Shown here: in pieces, positions 50,044-62,983 of the stretch | How the letters are laid out: each line of letters starts with the position of its first letter | Position numbering within the stretch: position 1 is the first letter of the stretch | Assembly (NCBI GenBank): GCA_007844125.1 | Contig: CM017558.1 | Span: 31,263,197 to 31,327,196 of the forward strand | Length of the DNA stretch: 64,000 nucleotides | Source of the DNA: Sinonovacula constricta | Lineage: Eukaryota > Mollusca > Bivalvia > Cardiida > Solecurtidae | Reading direction: 5' to 3' | Position numbers and translations under genes: made by a program | The notes under the pieces: generated by a model | What the model was told of the DNA's origin: nothing | Databases searched by the model: none | The model's input: the letters and a program-made list of their open reading frames with translations, nothing else

Positions 50044-52393
50044 TAGCGAAACAATTTTTAAAAAAAAATCGAGACTCTATTGTTGTCTTTTTCTACAGGA
50101 TAGGACCACAAGTGGTAAGTTTACTGCTGGGTGCAGTTAACTTGTTTACTTTCTTTAAGGATTGGTTTGCTTTGACAACATTGTCAGCTTTGTATTACAG
50201 CTAACTTTCAGTCAGATGATAACAGTTGTTTTCTAAATCAATGTCTCGCCATTGCAAGAGTAAGAAACAAGTTCATAACATGCGTTCAATTCAGACAGTG
50301 TTCAATCGTCGTCAGGTCAATCACGTCATTTTTGCTGCACCCGAATCGTGCGCAATTTACAAGCGAGATCGTTTCTAAAACGGTTACGACACAACTACTT
50401 ACAAGTGAATTCTCTACATCATCAGATCTCTTCCGACTCTTAGGCATAACCCTTCTATTTCAAGTGTAATTTGTCGAAAATTTACGGGAAATGTTGTGTT
50501 TACATGTAGATTCAGCTGTCGTATATGACTCAATATGCGCGCGCAACCCCTTGACATACTTATTCACGGACCCCTGTCTGGAATTTCGAAAAGGTCAATT
50601 ACTTGAATGACAAGATGCGTATATTGGATATGCATGGCAGTTAAGAAAAATATTCATGAAAACTAGGGAAGTGATTCTGGTTATTTACCCACGCTTTTAT
50701 GGAAAATAAAGAGCTGTTAGTCGTAACTGGAATATACATACAGCTGTTAAAACTAGCTGTAACACAATCTATCTCTATGTCAGGTTATGGACTAGAGGTT
50801 TGTCTCAAATATGGGATTCGAATGATAGGCTCATATACAATATACATTGTTAGTAAATAATTGGGCCGTGTGGAATTATCTCTAATATTCCGACAAGTTA
50901 GTTAATTGGAAAGCTAGGTTACCTAGGTCAACACTGGGCACAATCAACACTGATCTAGTCTGTTCTCCCATTTACTTTAAACGGGTAAATTTTATACACA
51001 TTTATGTGAATTTAAATAAACTTAAAAGTAATTTAGTGCTCGAGGTAAATTCAATAAAAAAGTACGTTCACAAGTGTAGAAAACAAACTTATATTAAGCC
51101 ACTATACTTCTACCAGTGATGCGATCAAACGTTTAAGGTGTGAATGTGCTTGTCAAAACAATGAGCTTGTATGATAAATAGCAGTGAACATCTGACATCA
51201 TGATCTCGCAACTTCTCTACATTTTCCCGCCCTGCCAATCACGTGCACGTGTTTTAATTCTAATCAATTGGTGACACTTTTATGACACCACTTATCTTAA
51301 AGGAAGTATGATTTTTAGCCTTTCGGTTTGTTGACTGGTTTGATCCCTACGTATAGCGTGTTGACCGGAGGTGTTAATTGATCTGTTCTTACATCGATTT
51401 ACTATAATATTGAAATGGTCCTTAGTAAGTCTTTTTATGATAACGAAGCCATTTACATACTCTCCTAAAATTACTTATATCAATCACTAGCGCACATCAC
51501 CATCTACCTTGACGGCAGTAAGGATACTGAAAATAATACCCTTAAGAGAACAATGAACAATGCTTTATGATGGGTAAGAAAAAAAAATAGTTCGCCAAAC
51601 ATATCATACTCTTTAAATGCCTTACAATCTTAACACTCTATAAATGGATATGATCCAAGAACTATACAGCTTAAATACAACTATAAAAAATAGCTCAATA
51701 CCTTTATAAAACTAGTGTTGTTACCAAGCCATGTAGAAAGAGCTATAATTTTGTCTGAGCACATAACAATAAGAAGAACAAAATCGTACATATTATATAC
51801 TATGTACAAAACAAATTGAATTACCAACCCAAAATTTACTTCTTACAAATTTTTCGTGTACTTTTTCACTTTAAAACATCCGCATAACCAGTACGACTTT
51901 AAAATAATCCTATGGCGCGTCCGAACTGGCTAAATTTCAAATTTGGCGGGAAATATAATCGACAACTACTTTAAAGCGATACTACCGCGTAAATCTTAGT
52001 TCCTGATTTAAATATAATTAAACGTAAAACTATGGGAAAAAATATAAATACACCGAATCCATGGAGTCTATTCTTCTAAATAAGCAAATAAAATACTAAA
52101 ATCGCAACTTTTGGCGCCGAGCAAATTTCCTAAAATCATCATCAGGTCATGATAATAACAGTTCTCAACCTTAAAAATTGCATTAAGGACATGGCTCATG
52201 AACAGAAGATGAAGAGCCATAAAACAGCAACAACTATAAGTTTTATTTTATCGTGATCCCGTCATTTTGCTCATGCATGGCTTAAAAGTTATTTGCCTGA
52301 AGTATGGTCTAAATTGTGGCCTTAGTGGGTACGTAGTTAATGTGCCCGTTTAAAGGTGGTATCCGACAGCTTGGACCAAACTATTTTCACTAA
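50044..52393. mobile_element. 2.35-kb copy-B-specific insertion, probably a non-autonomous transposon
   Basis: Copy A reads continuously across this point (near 4,228), while copy B holds 2,350 extra bases. The ends are short inverted repeats: TTAGCGAAA on the left and TTTCACTAA on the right (reverse complement TTAGTGAAA, one mismatch in nine). No clear target-site duplication and no long coding frame were seen inside. Deletion of this segment from copy A is the alternative. Confidence 0.45.
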
Positions 52394-53820
52394 ACAACAA
52401 AATAAATCATTGTTACCTGAACAGATCTCTAAAATTGTGCTTATTGGTGTCACAAACCTGCGTGAAAAGTAAATCATAACGCCACAATCGTCATTAAAAT
52501 GTATTTCCTATCTGAGTCGCGCTGCACAGTTAGCTAATTCTTAAACAAGGAAAGCTACGTGACCATTCATGTTTCAGGTCATTCACGTCATCTGCTCTGA
52601 CGAAGCAGGAATTTCAATTGTTCTTATTTATAGATTTGAAAAGAATGAATTTATTTGAACTGATTAACTAACTTACTGCCCTAAAACCCGCACACAGAGG
52701 TTAGATATTGTTACATATATTTGATATAGGCAAAGTTTCGGATATACCACTTTTAAAAGAAAGATAAAATGAATTTCTATCAATATATATTTTGTTTTTG
52801 CGGGGTCTTTATAAGTCCACCGTTTATTCAGCTACCCTCCATCTATTTGCCTTAATTTTATACGGTGATTAGTTATTTAGTTGGTTACCCTTAATGTGTT
52901 ATTTTGTTCATAATAATCCGATTTCATATCCACTTTTAGTGGAAAAAAAGTGCCAGCCTTAATCAGAAGTAGAAAATATTTCATTGGTGAAAATTTTAGG
53001 AAATAATTTCATAGAGGTAAAATGGCCTTTAGACAAAGAGCAGTCATAATCTTCCTGCCAAATTGGGGTTCAGCCAATCAGGGAATGGGTTTACTAGGAA
53101 TGTTTAGATTTTAAAGGGATTTCACCCCAACACGTGTCACTTTTCTCGTGGTTTTGGAAACGTTATTTATTGTTTGGTTTGGATATGTTGGATATTGTAT
53201 TATTTAAGTTTATGTAGGTGTTAAATATATTTAATGAAATTTACTTCTTCTAAATAATTAAAGAGCGTGTTTTTTGTCGGGGGAGTGATGGGAGTGGGGG
53301 TGGTTGAGGGGTTGGCTTTATTTTTCTTTTCACGTAGGTAGCTGGATCCGAGTCTGAGTCTTGTAAATATTCAATCATAGGCTTCAATATGATGGTAAAC
53401 TTTGACATAGTAGTTGCAATCTCCTTATTCATAAATATGTTTATGTTTATATTCTTTAAATTGATCATCTGTTTTCTTTTTAAAATGGCTAATAATAGAG
53501 CTGTGCGTTTCTTTGATACTCAGTCCGACTGCATCAACAAACACAACAACAGCGGAAATGATTACAATGTTGATCTGATTAAGTTCCAGTTAAAATATCA
53601 ATGGCACGTTTTCAGTAAAGTTTCTTTTTAAAAGTCAACAAGTGGATGGTACATAAACACATTTCAAAAGAAATTATATGTATAACATTTTACAATGCAC
53701 ATTTTATACCTAAATAATCTACAAATATAATTATGCACAATTAAAAAAGGTATCATTAGGAATAACAGATTGGATTTAGCAATAAAATGAAATACGAAAA
53801 AACTAGCTATGTTCACAGAC

Positions 53821-53961
53821 CTATTTTGCATTTGTCTCCCTTCCATCCGGCGGAGCATCCCCGGGGACAGTGACCATCTACCTTGCTACAAACATCGTTG
53901 CCCACACAGTGATTGCTACATTGTTCCTTACATTCATGACCATACGTTCTATCAATGCACT
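53821..53961 (-). pseudogene. EGF module with dead acceptor, gene II
   Basis: Counterpart of 5,595-5,735. The 141-nt frame is open with all eight cysteines (first Cys TGC retained; middle YGHECKEQC, GHCPRGCSAGWKGDKC). The acceptor reads ttcaa rather than ttcag. The adjacent AAG could act as a cryptic acceptor but is in the wrong phase. The donor is intact. Confidence 0.6.
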
Positions 53962-54244
53962 TTGAAATGGCACATACGCTTATAATCCAATACAATTACC
54001 ATCAAATCATGATTATTATCATCAATGTTCTCATTATCCAGATTATCCTCGTTATTCTGATTATTTATTTATCGATTATGATAACTGATCATCATCATCA
54101 TCATCACCACCATTATTTGCTTTAGCAGCAATAGCATAATCACTATCACCATAGCCTCCTCCTCCTCACCATGATAAGTACATGACATAGCCACCATTCT
54201 CTCTGGTCTTCTCCTCCTCCTCATAATCAGTATTATCCGTTTAC

Positions 54245-54385
54245 CTGTACGACACGTATTTTCTTTCCAGCCAGGTTTACAGCCGATTTCACAAAACCCA
54301 TTTTGTTTATCACATAGTCCACAGCTCAGGCAATTGTCGCTGCACGTGTAAGAACAGCCCAGTCCATAGGTGCCGTCTGGACATT
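54245..54385 (-). CDS. EGF-like module exon, gene II (intact)
   Basis: A 141-nt exon, acceptor tgtag, donor ACAG|gtaaac, phase 1-1. Start CPDGTYGLGC, then CSDNCLSCGLC, GFCEIGCKPGW, and TCRTG. It has three Gs where copy A has four, so it is intact while copy A is frameshifted. Confidence 0.8.
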
Positions 54386-54928
54386 CTACAAGTAGATCAC
54401 ATAAGAAAAAATATGTTGCTTTCTAAACTTTTTATATAACCTTTATTTCTGTTCGATACATTTAGTTAGACGAATGTTGCAATATGAATACAAGAATAAC
54501 ATATGGCTATGTAGTTTATATGTTTATAAAAATCAATCACATGTTCGAGTTAAACATGTCAGCAACATAACCAGAAAGGAATTCGCTGCATATTGTTCCA
54601 AGTGTCCAAGTGTAAAGCAATGTTTAAAGGATCCACTGTTGTTGTACACTAGAAATTGAAGTTTGTGTTCCTTTAAATACATACCACCGTCAAATATATT
54701 ATCATATAAGTTACGTTCAGTAACTATTGATTAAGGAAGACCTTGATCTCTTTAATCTTAATTCTTTTTAGGACCAATACATTTTACGTGGAAGACCTCA
54801 CCACTTGAAGGATCTAGCCTGCCTCGATCTGTAATCAGGCTCACACTAGTAATCAAAAGACTAATACAACTTGCACCCTTGTAATTTTGTCTGTGTAAAA
54901 AATAACCTTGGTCAGAGAATTATATTTC

Positions 54929-54965
54929 CCGTTTCAAACAGACTGGATCCTATTTACCACATTGA
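54929..54965 (-). pseudogene. Remnant of deleted EGF exon, gene II
   Basis: Only the two edges of the module corresponding to 6,705-6,845 remain: CCCGT joined to TTCAAACAGACTGGAT and on to the acceptor side. About 100 bp (6,709-6,808 in copy A coordinates) are missing, removing nearly all cysteines. Confidence 0.65.
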
Positions 54966-55709
54966 AATTCGGTAACATCAGTTCTACATGCTTACGACAA
55001 TTCATGACAAAACACATATTTATAAAATATCTAGATGTATTTCACGCTTTGATTTTGCAATTCTTTTTTTATATTCTTGCATCATTTTTTGTAGTTTTGG
55101 AAACATCGTTACGGTAAAGTGACATCTTAAAACTTTTCTAAATGATAACATCATAGAAAGAAATCTTTACACCTAAATCCCTTTGGAAAAATATTTAACT
55201 GTAGTAATCAAATATTCATGCAATTATGTAAGCTACTAAATAATACATTGAAATGTATTAATGTTTCGTAAAATGTGCATATATTATGTAAATCATCATA
55301 ATATGTAAATACTATATGAGTAGTATCACATGTATTCAAACTATTATTAAACACAGGCTAAACGCAAGTTGAATGTAAAATTAAAAATATAAAACAACAT
55401 CACTGAGATTATATGTTACACAAATAGAGGAACTAAAATGTAAACGTATTGACTCAGTTCGTCCGAAAAAGGACCGACTGAGAGGACTAATGGTTTTGTT
55501 CAGTGATTGACAAACTGGACTTCATACTGAATTGGACGAGAAACACTTAATAATACGGCCTTAAAATTTCGGAAATTCAGACATTACCGTAAACAGATGT
55601 AGAGAAATGTATTAAGAGGTTGCGTTTAGTATATTATGCACAAGTAATAATTATAATAATTTTAGCAAAGCGTTGCTACAAAGTAGTATTACTGACGTAA
55701 CAAATGATC

Positions 55710-55804
55710 ACAGTGACCATCTTCCTTGTCACAGACATCATTGTGTACACAGTGATGGCTACAACTTTCTTGACACCCAGAACCATTATACCCTATGCTA
55801 CATT
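55710..55804 (-). pseudogene. Half EGF module remnant, gene II
   Basis: Counterpart of 7,609-7,703. Acceptor attacag, reading ECSIGYNGSGC, CSHHCVHNDVC, DKEDGHC, then loss of the second loop and donor at the same point as copy A. Confidence 0.55.
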
Positions 55805-56564
55805 CTGTAATAGGTCAACTGTAGTAATTAATACTACTTGCTTGTTATACGTTATAAAACTCATTAAAAATCCATTATTTGTCGCAACAGGGGCCGGACC
55901 TTTATGATGTCACGATTATATATATATATATATATATTATCTTGTCATCAAAGTGTAAAACAAATGTATGTATGGAGCTTACGTTACTGGATGATATATA
56001 ATAATATATGTTACAACTAGATAACTGCATTGCAAAATTGAGCGCACAGAATGTTAATCCACATTCGGAACACTCGGTTAATATATCATTTAGGCAAACA
56101 CGGAAATTGCGGATATATAATCATTTTAACTGCAGCTAATTTGTAAATAAACACCCATGCTGTTTCACGATTGCGATGAAATGTGAAGGAGCAACTATTT
56201 AAAAGGTACTTTCTTCCGATAGTTGTTCGCTGCTGAAATGACGGACACGGTTTATAAGCGAATATTTCACAGCAGTATTTGTATTGATATGAGAACCGGT
56301 ATTCAGCTGTCCTGCATCGCACTATCAATCGTCTTAAAATAACTATTATACACAATAATAACAGAGACGTAATCGTTTCAGCCAAAAGGAGAAATATATG
56401 GAATGCTATAAATCATTTCATGTAACATAGATTTTAATGGAATAAAAACTTAAGATGTAATCAAACGTCCTTATTGTTTCCTTGTCACGGTATGCTGCAT
56501 CACATTTCAGTTCGTATATTGAGCATGCTTCAGATCACAGGACATAACTAAATGATTTAAATGA

Positions 56565-56673
56565 TTCCGGCCCGGATAGCGGCCTCTGAAGCAGGGCCCG
56601 TCTCGTTTATCACAACGAGAGTTACCTATGCAGTGACTGCTACATCCTTGTCAATACGTACCGTCTGGACACT
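56565..56673 (-). pseudogene. EGF module remnant with one stop, gene II
   Basis: Counterpart of 8,465-8,573. Reading CPDGTY, TGA, then GCSSHCIGNSRCDKRDGPC and RGRYPG. Only the shared TGA remains as an interruption, and more cysteines are kept than in copy A. No donor was found. Confidence 0.6.
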
Positions 56674-57720
56674 CTTGAAATAAACATATGCGTCTGTCTA
56701 TGTGGGTGTGTATGAAGCTACAGAGGCTGGCAGATAAGTGAACGTACAGACATACTTTACGAACGGACATACACAGATACCCTATATAAAGCAAACTATA
56801 ATATACTTATGTCTTTCTGTTCTGTTCCCGATCTGATAGGGAAATTGCTAAATGTCTAATATATCAAATATTATGCTCTTTTCTACATCTTCGCAGCTAT
56901 AATTTTGTAGGAAATGTCTTAGAATGTAGCTCTAAATGGTAACATTTTCACACGGTTAGAGAATTATATATCTCACAATGGGTGCATATATTTGTACTAT
57001 ATTGATGCAAACATAAATATGTGTAGAATTGGCACAATATCACATGGAACTTTTCAAAAATAGATTAAGAATAACAAATACCGCTGTGGAAATGTCAATC
57101 GACTGTTGTACTCTAACAGGACGGGAGCAAACACTTTACATTGTTTAAAGATTTGCTCTAGTTACGTAGTATAAATTTAAAAAAAGACTTGAATATTCAG
57201 TTGTATAATAATTCCAATGCCCTTATTGTTTGTCACAATACCATCCTCTTTATCTGCATCTACACATAAGAAAAAAAAAACAGACACAAATCAAACTTTC
57301 TGCCTAATTATTTTGATGATTATTTCGGGCGAGCAGCTTAAAAGCAGACATTGTATGTTGAAACTGTGTAATTTTAATTTGTAGTGATTTATTACACAGG
57401 ACGTCTTTATTAACGCATGTACGATTACCAAACCTGGTTTCCGAATAATAGGAAAAGTCTTGCTTGATTATATAATTGTATGTGTACCAGTCTTTTATAT
57501 CGCGGACATGTACTTTTAAATTGTTTAAAAGTAAAATGCTTTAGTTTAAATTAAATTCAGGGGGTCTGGAAAAGTTTTTAAATCAATTTGTGGTATTAAA
57601 TTACACAAATATAATATATGGTTAAAATATGTTGACGTTTATACAAACAATGTATAATAATGTAAAACTAATGTAATAGTTGAACACCCGTCGCAACAGT
57701 GATGTAAATGACATGTGTAT

Positions 57721-58140
57721 CATCGTCGGTTATCTTAAAGGAAGTATTACTCCGCTATGCTGCGTTATGTACCCGTAGGACAATTGGCTAGGAAAATCTC
57801 CTAGTCATGAATAATTAATGAGGCAGTTTCATTGGTGCCATAAGGAAACCACCATTGATAACTAGCCAATGAAATTACGTTTTATATCTAAGGTTCGGTT
57901 TACCATTCAAAATGGCGACCTCTATGAGTAAACATGTGCGTTGGTTTCTATTTTAAGTAATAAAATCCCAGTATGACGTCGTTGAGATTGAAGAGTATTT
58001 TATTGTAACGTGCGATTTCATTGGAAGAAGATTGGTCTCTCCTGCCTCATGCTTATTCATGAAAACGAGATTTTGCTAGTCAAATTTCCCACGGTATGTA
58101 TGGAGTGTAACGGAAGAAAGTACTGTGGTTGCCGACGATG
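57721..58140. mobile_element. 420-bp MITE with 9-bp target duplication
   Basis: The element starts CATCGTCGG and ends CCGACGATG, a perfect 9-bp terminal inverted repeat with weaker similarity continuing inward. It is flanked on both sides by CATGTGTAT (57,712-57,720 and 58,141-58,149). Copy A has the empty site with a single CATGTGTAT at 9,591-9,599. It has no transposase frame. The 8-9 bp duplication suits Mutator-like, P-like or hAT-like elements; the superfamily is undecided. Confidence 0.9.
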
Positions 58141-58696
58141 CATGTGTATACACCGTTATCCAAACAGTTGCAGCAACAGTTGCAGGAATTTTTCCCGGAT
58201 GATTAAAATGATACAAACATAATTTAGTTGATCAATGTACTTATATTATGAAATTAATATGTCACCGTGTTAGGAGCATAGTTTGCATATATCAATTTGC
58301 TGTTGTACGTGTTGTTACATAACACACACACGATTCTGATTCTGCAGAAAATTATGTTAATGTTAATTTTGTATAGTAAGAGGTCCCAGAGTTGATTGTC
58401 TGGTGATTTTTTATTTCTCTTTGTATAGCAAATATTGATCTTTATTACCCGAACGCTCTTTATCTTCCTCATGTGCGTGTATGTATGATTGCGTGAGCAG
58501 GGATCGTGTTTTTCAGTACTGCTCAATTTGCAAAGAAGAATCTTATATATTTATGTATAAATAAATATTAACAAATAATCCTTCGCTTAGCATACCCTGC
58601 AAATGTTGACGTTCATATTTAGTTAGATGGTAGAGGAAGGTAGACATTTTAGGCTGATTTCATTGCAGATGTCGTGGAAGTACATGCCCGTGTTAC

Positions 58697-58837
58697 CTGT
58701 ATCACACCGGCGACCTTGACCCGTCCAACCAGCAGCACAGCCCTCCAAACACTCACCAGATACCTTGCTTTCGAACGTAAACACAGCGCAGTGACACGGG
58801 ATACTGCAGTCAAGACCACACTTGTAGTCCAGGCAAT
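58697..58837 (-). CDS. EGF-like module exon, gene II
   Basis: Counterpart of 10,149-10,289. 141 nt, acceptor with CAG, donor ACAG|gtaaca, phase 1-1. Encodes DCLDYKCGLDC, CHCAVFTFESK, GECLEGCAAGW and RRCDTG. Three synonymous and one replacement change from copy A, a conserved module in contrast to the neighbouring lectin-like exons. Confidence 0.8.
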
Positions 58838-60198
58838 CTGAGAAACAATATGCGATACTGAGTTCAAAGTATCTAAAATGTAATCGGCATTAACTGGATA
58901 TGAACTTGTTTCTTTCTTCTGCAGAACATTTTAATTGGACCGGTCGACAGAATCCTGTCCACCCCCAAACAGTTCAAGGAACTAGACTTATCAGAGAGCG
59001 TTATAATTCGTACATGGTCATTTCTTCATATCCCAGAATAAGGGACTTTGGTGAACTTGTATGATACAACCGTTAATCTGATTTACAGGGATTACATAGC
59101 TGGAAACTGTTTCGAATCCGATTTCACATTCCAATTACTAGAACCTGTGGAAAGGTTGCTACACTGCATATTAAGTGCTCGAATTGAGAAACCCGATCTA
59201 TTATAGGTATAAACGAATATGCAAATATAAGTGTAGAAAATATATCAAAATGAACTCAACTGTGTGTCACTCGATAGATAATGGCTCTGTAACTTTTCTC
59301 CATAATGATATTTAACCATTTTTATGTACACATAACCTACGCAATAAACATTCTAAGACCGCATGGTGTATGCAATAATTAACAAGCAATAGCATGTGCT
59401 TTACACGGAAATTAATTAGAAAAAGCTTTTCATGTAAACAGTTTTGAAAATAGAGTTAAAGGGTCATCCGTTTTGAAGAAAGTGATGGAACAGCAGATGC
59501 CTGTTGATAAAAAAATAATCTACCGTGCATTATCGTCATTCCTATTCAATGATAGATAATAGCAAGTTACGAGAAAAAGAATGCGGCGAGGTAAAACTGA
59601 ATATTGTTCAGAGTTTATAATTATTAAATTTGCGTTACCTTGCCGTTCTTCTAATGGCAAATATTAAAACAATTTCATATTCATTTGTCCATAAAGTGAG
59701 ACATTTACTTATTTTTTCTGACCTGCTTTCTAGAATAACGTTTGACCTACTTAGAAATACCGACGCAACGAAAACCTGGACAAATATAAAAGCTGTCTTC
59801 GGTTGTAGAATAAAGTGATTGATTCATTGTGGTGTTCTAAACCAGAAATGCACCATTAAACAACGACGTATACGCACATCATGTGCTAAAGCCAGCCGAT
59901 ACCACTGTAGACTACATCCAGTTAAGTACCAAATAGAAGAATTGGTCATTCCTCAGGAATTACTGCCTAACATTTTTTGTATAAAAATTTGAAAATTGTT
60001 ATTTCATTTATCTTGATTGTAATTTATCATCATGATTTTCTAATTAATAAAACGATAATAGTATGATAAATAAAAAGCATTGCGTATTTTAACATTACCA
60101 AGTTTCTATTACACATATGTAAGTTGCAAAAGCAAATAACTGTGAATTGACGATAATTACACATTAATAAAAACAAAAATAAGCACAATATTCCTTAC

Positions 60199-60375
60199 CG
60201 CCATAAATGAAAACCTCGCACAACAAGATAAAGGCTGTGAATCGCTTAAACTGGAGATATCGAACATCTACGTCCGAGGTAAAGAACGAAGTATTATCTG
60301 TGCTTGGCGTGAACCAAACTGGATACGAATAACCGTCAACTCCGACCTGTATGATGTCAGTTGATATACAATTGT
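60199..60375 (-). CDS. F5/8C-like domain, C-terminal half exon, gene II
   Basis: A 177-nt exon, acceptor tttacag, donor GGCG|gtaagg, phase 1-1. Reads STDIIQVGVDGYSYPVW, core SDVDVRYLQFKR identical to copy A, then FTAFILLCEVFIYGG. Twelve replacement and two synonymous codons relative to 11,663-11,839. Confidence 0.78.
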
Positions 60376-60626
60376 CTGTAAACGAAAACAACAACAAAAT
60401 ATTTAAATATATAAACATTATATTTTATTGAATTGATCAATATTGTTTTCCAATTTGCAAATAATTGATTAGTTTTACAAATTTATAAAAACGGTTTGTA
60501 AACTAGGCAAAAAAGACGAAAGTAAAAACTACGAAGGTCAATACGTCTATACAGAATGCACACATATTTTTGATCATGGTTTTGTTATTGTATAACAGTA
60601 TATATAACAGTAAGTTACCAACGTAC

Positions 60627-60821
60627 GAGTTGATATCAGCTGTAGAGCCTGTACACGAACTATGTCTCCCAGGTCAACTGTCCACGTGTGAGGTGTGTTT
60701 CTGTAAATTTCTGTAGCAGCACATATACCGTCTATGGCACCATCAACAGCTTTCGATGATTTATAAGACCCATACAACGTACTAGATTGGTGTGTATATT
60801 TAGAGTAAGCTAAATTCCTAC
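60627..60821 (-). CDS. F5/8C-like domain, N-terminal half exon, gene II
   Basis: A 195-nt exon, acceptor CAG, donor ACTC|gtacgt (weaker than copy A's gtaagt), phase 1-1. Reads RNLAYSKYTHQSST, SSKAVDGAIDG, then a divergent stretch, and PHTWTVDLGDIVRVQALQLIST. It is the most 5' gene II exon seen. The next 1.6 kb rightward leads into the oppositely oriented PTP exons, so gene II's signal peptide is missing or lies elsewhere. Confidence 0.78.
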
Positions 60822-61207
60822 CTGAAAAAAGTTATTTCATTTTGAAATAATGGATAATCGGCGGGGATTGTTAATGATATAACACGAGGTAGTTAAAAAT
60901 GAAAATGCAGTAAAGTTGAAACAGGAATGTATTCTCACGCGACCAACCGATATGTGCACACACTTTTCATCAGGTAGTGAAACGTAGCAATTTACGGTTA
61001 TAAAATATGAGCGTCGCTCCAGGAAAACATTTAAAAGTCAGCAAAAACGATGTTTGGATACTTGCATTTTCTTCATAATCACAATCGAATCAATTACACG
61101 AAAAACAAACTTGATTTTACCTAAAAAGCAAATATATTATGACCATTTTTTGTGGCATGACAATTTTACCCCAAACGACAATATGACGTGACACATTAAC
61201 GTATAGG

Positions 61208-61281
<74 letters not shown>

Positions 61282-61306
61282 TATAGATAGATAGATAGAT
61301 AGATAT

Positions 61307-61404
<98 letters not shown>

Positions 61405-62429
61405 TAATAAATTGGGTTAAAATCAAAACAAAGCTCCATTTTGATTAACAGCATATCGATTGGAACTGTCTTCAGGTTTATGTAAACCATGTTGACGTCA
61501 TGAAAACTTGGTTAGAAAATGATGTCATGAACTTCATCAGGTTTGGAGCAAAATTGTATTTTTCAATATACAAACAATGGGAGATCATTGAAAGTAGATA
61601 CTATAATGCTTGGAGAAAATGAAACACAGAACATGATTAGCAGAAGAGAACGTGCACTAGGAATATTTTAACAGATACACAAACTAGCGGCAGTATTACC
61701 AAATGTACATAATACTTAAGTTTTGTTCGACCATTGATGCAAAATTGCATGCGGTTAAACTGTAATTTACATAGAATAGACATTATAAGATAACAGACAA
61801 AATGTTGGGGACCACTGTTGGTGAAATATTACAGTTGACATGTAAGTTCTATGCTCATCAAAGCTGCCAGGGCGATAACTACTTTCAGTTGGGCTGAAGT
61901 CAGATACATGTATAAGGTCTCTAAAACTAGACTGAACATTTCATTCCCATTTTTGTCTTATAAGCCACAGTTATATTGACTTATATCAATTCTCCAAATT
62001 GTGTTCTTCTTTTTTCTGTTTTTCTGTTATGTTTTAAAGTTTTTGTTATTTATCTTTTTATTTACTTAAATCTTCTGTTTTATTTTCTTCCTGGTGGCAA
62101 AGTTTGATTTGTTGTTTATATGTTAATATGTCGTCAGTTATCAGATATATATATACTGATACCTTTAACATACTGATAATATATATTGGGCAGTTGCGGT
62201 TATATTATTAGTACTAAGTACTAACCACGTAGTACCACTTAGTAACACGTATTTCTCATGTACGTAATTATGTTCCAGTAGTTATGTTAGCGGTCGCTCC
62301 TTTAGCGGATATTTTGATTACACTTGTAATCTTACCATTCATATATTTTGGACTTTTAAATAATTGTTCTTTCCTACTAAGATCGATACATGGTAACATT
62401 TAAATTTCATTTTAATATTTATGTTTCAG
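60822..62429. other. Boundary between genes II and III
   Basis: Remainder of copy B homology, the TAGA tract, and about 1 kb of AT-rich sequence before the first PTP exon. No signal-peptide, F5/8C or upstream PTP exon was found on either strand. Confidence 0.45.
61205..61404. repeat. (TAGA)n microsatellite
   Basis: About 200 bp of TAGA with two ATATAGA interruptions, starting exactly where copy B homology to copy A ends. Confidence 0.97.
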
Positions 62430-62549
62430 ATGAAGTGTGAGCAATATTGGGATCCATCAGGTCCGGCAACGTTTGGCGACATCACAGTCACTGTGGTATC
62501 CGAGGAACAGTTTGCGGAATTCACCGTCAGGACCTTTAAGGCGCAGTCA
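62430..62549 (+). CDS. PTP catalytic domain exon (KCEQYW region), gene III
   Basis: A 120-nt phase-0 exon, acceptor tatgtttcag, donor TCA|gtaggt. Encodes MKCEQYWDPSG, FGDITVTVVSEEQFAEF and TVRTFKAQS, the central strands of a classical PTP domain (family pattern KC..YW, (Y/F)GD..V, (Y/F)..RTF). The first half of the domain (KNRY and the phosphotyrosine-recognition loop) was not found in the preceding 1.2 kb. Gene III runs opposite to gene II. Confidence 0.8.
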
Positions 62550-62828
62550 GTAGGTGCAATTCACATTTTAAAATATGTTCTAACACACTGCTTTAATGTT
62601 AACAAAGCAATGAAAACTCACCCGATGCATCCGAGTTTTGTCCTGTCATGAAAAATTAAACTTACTATAATAAAAATGAACATTATTAGATTTTATAATG
62701 AAGAATTAGTTGGACGTTAACAATTTAGAAACATATTCAGCAGATAAGTAGAATGCTAAAGAAAAAAGTCACTTTTTTCAGGAAACATGCTATTTATATA
62801 CTTCTGATATAGTATACGCGTTCTACAG

Positions 62829-62983
62829 GCTGTTTTGCACTCGTCCCTGCTAGTCAAGCAGTACCACTACACAGCCTGGCCTGACAATGCCTGTCCAGAC
62901 GGAACAGCCAGTCTGCTCTGTTTTTGGGGCCGAGTGAACAAGGACAGAACTAGGACTATCATACCTTGGCTCGTCCATTGCAG
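62829..62983 (+). CDS. PTP catalytic domain exon (WPD loop), gene III
   Basis: A 155-nt exon, acceptor ttctacag, donor CAG|gtaatt, phase 0 to 2. Encodes LLVKQYHYTAWPDNACPDG, LLCFWGRVNKDR and PWLVHC. The WPD loop keeps the general-acid Asp. The exon stops inside the Ser codon after the catalytic Cys. Confidence 0.85.

Larger units (their letters stand above)
45304..61204. repeat. Segmental duplication, copy B
   Basis: Direct repeat of copy A, longer because of a 2.35-kb extra segment (50,044-52,393), a 420-bp transposon (57,721-58,140), about 0.56 kb extra near 49.2-49.76 kb and a 158-bp tandem doubling near 46.6 kb. It lacks about 0.2 kb present in A at 3,357-3,563. Homology ends at about 61,204, immediately before the TAGA tract, so both copies end at microsatellites, though different ones. 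Confidence 0.95.
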
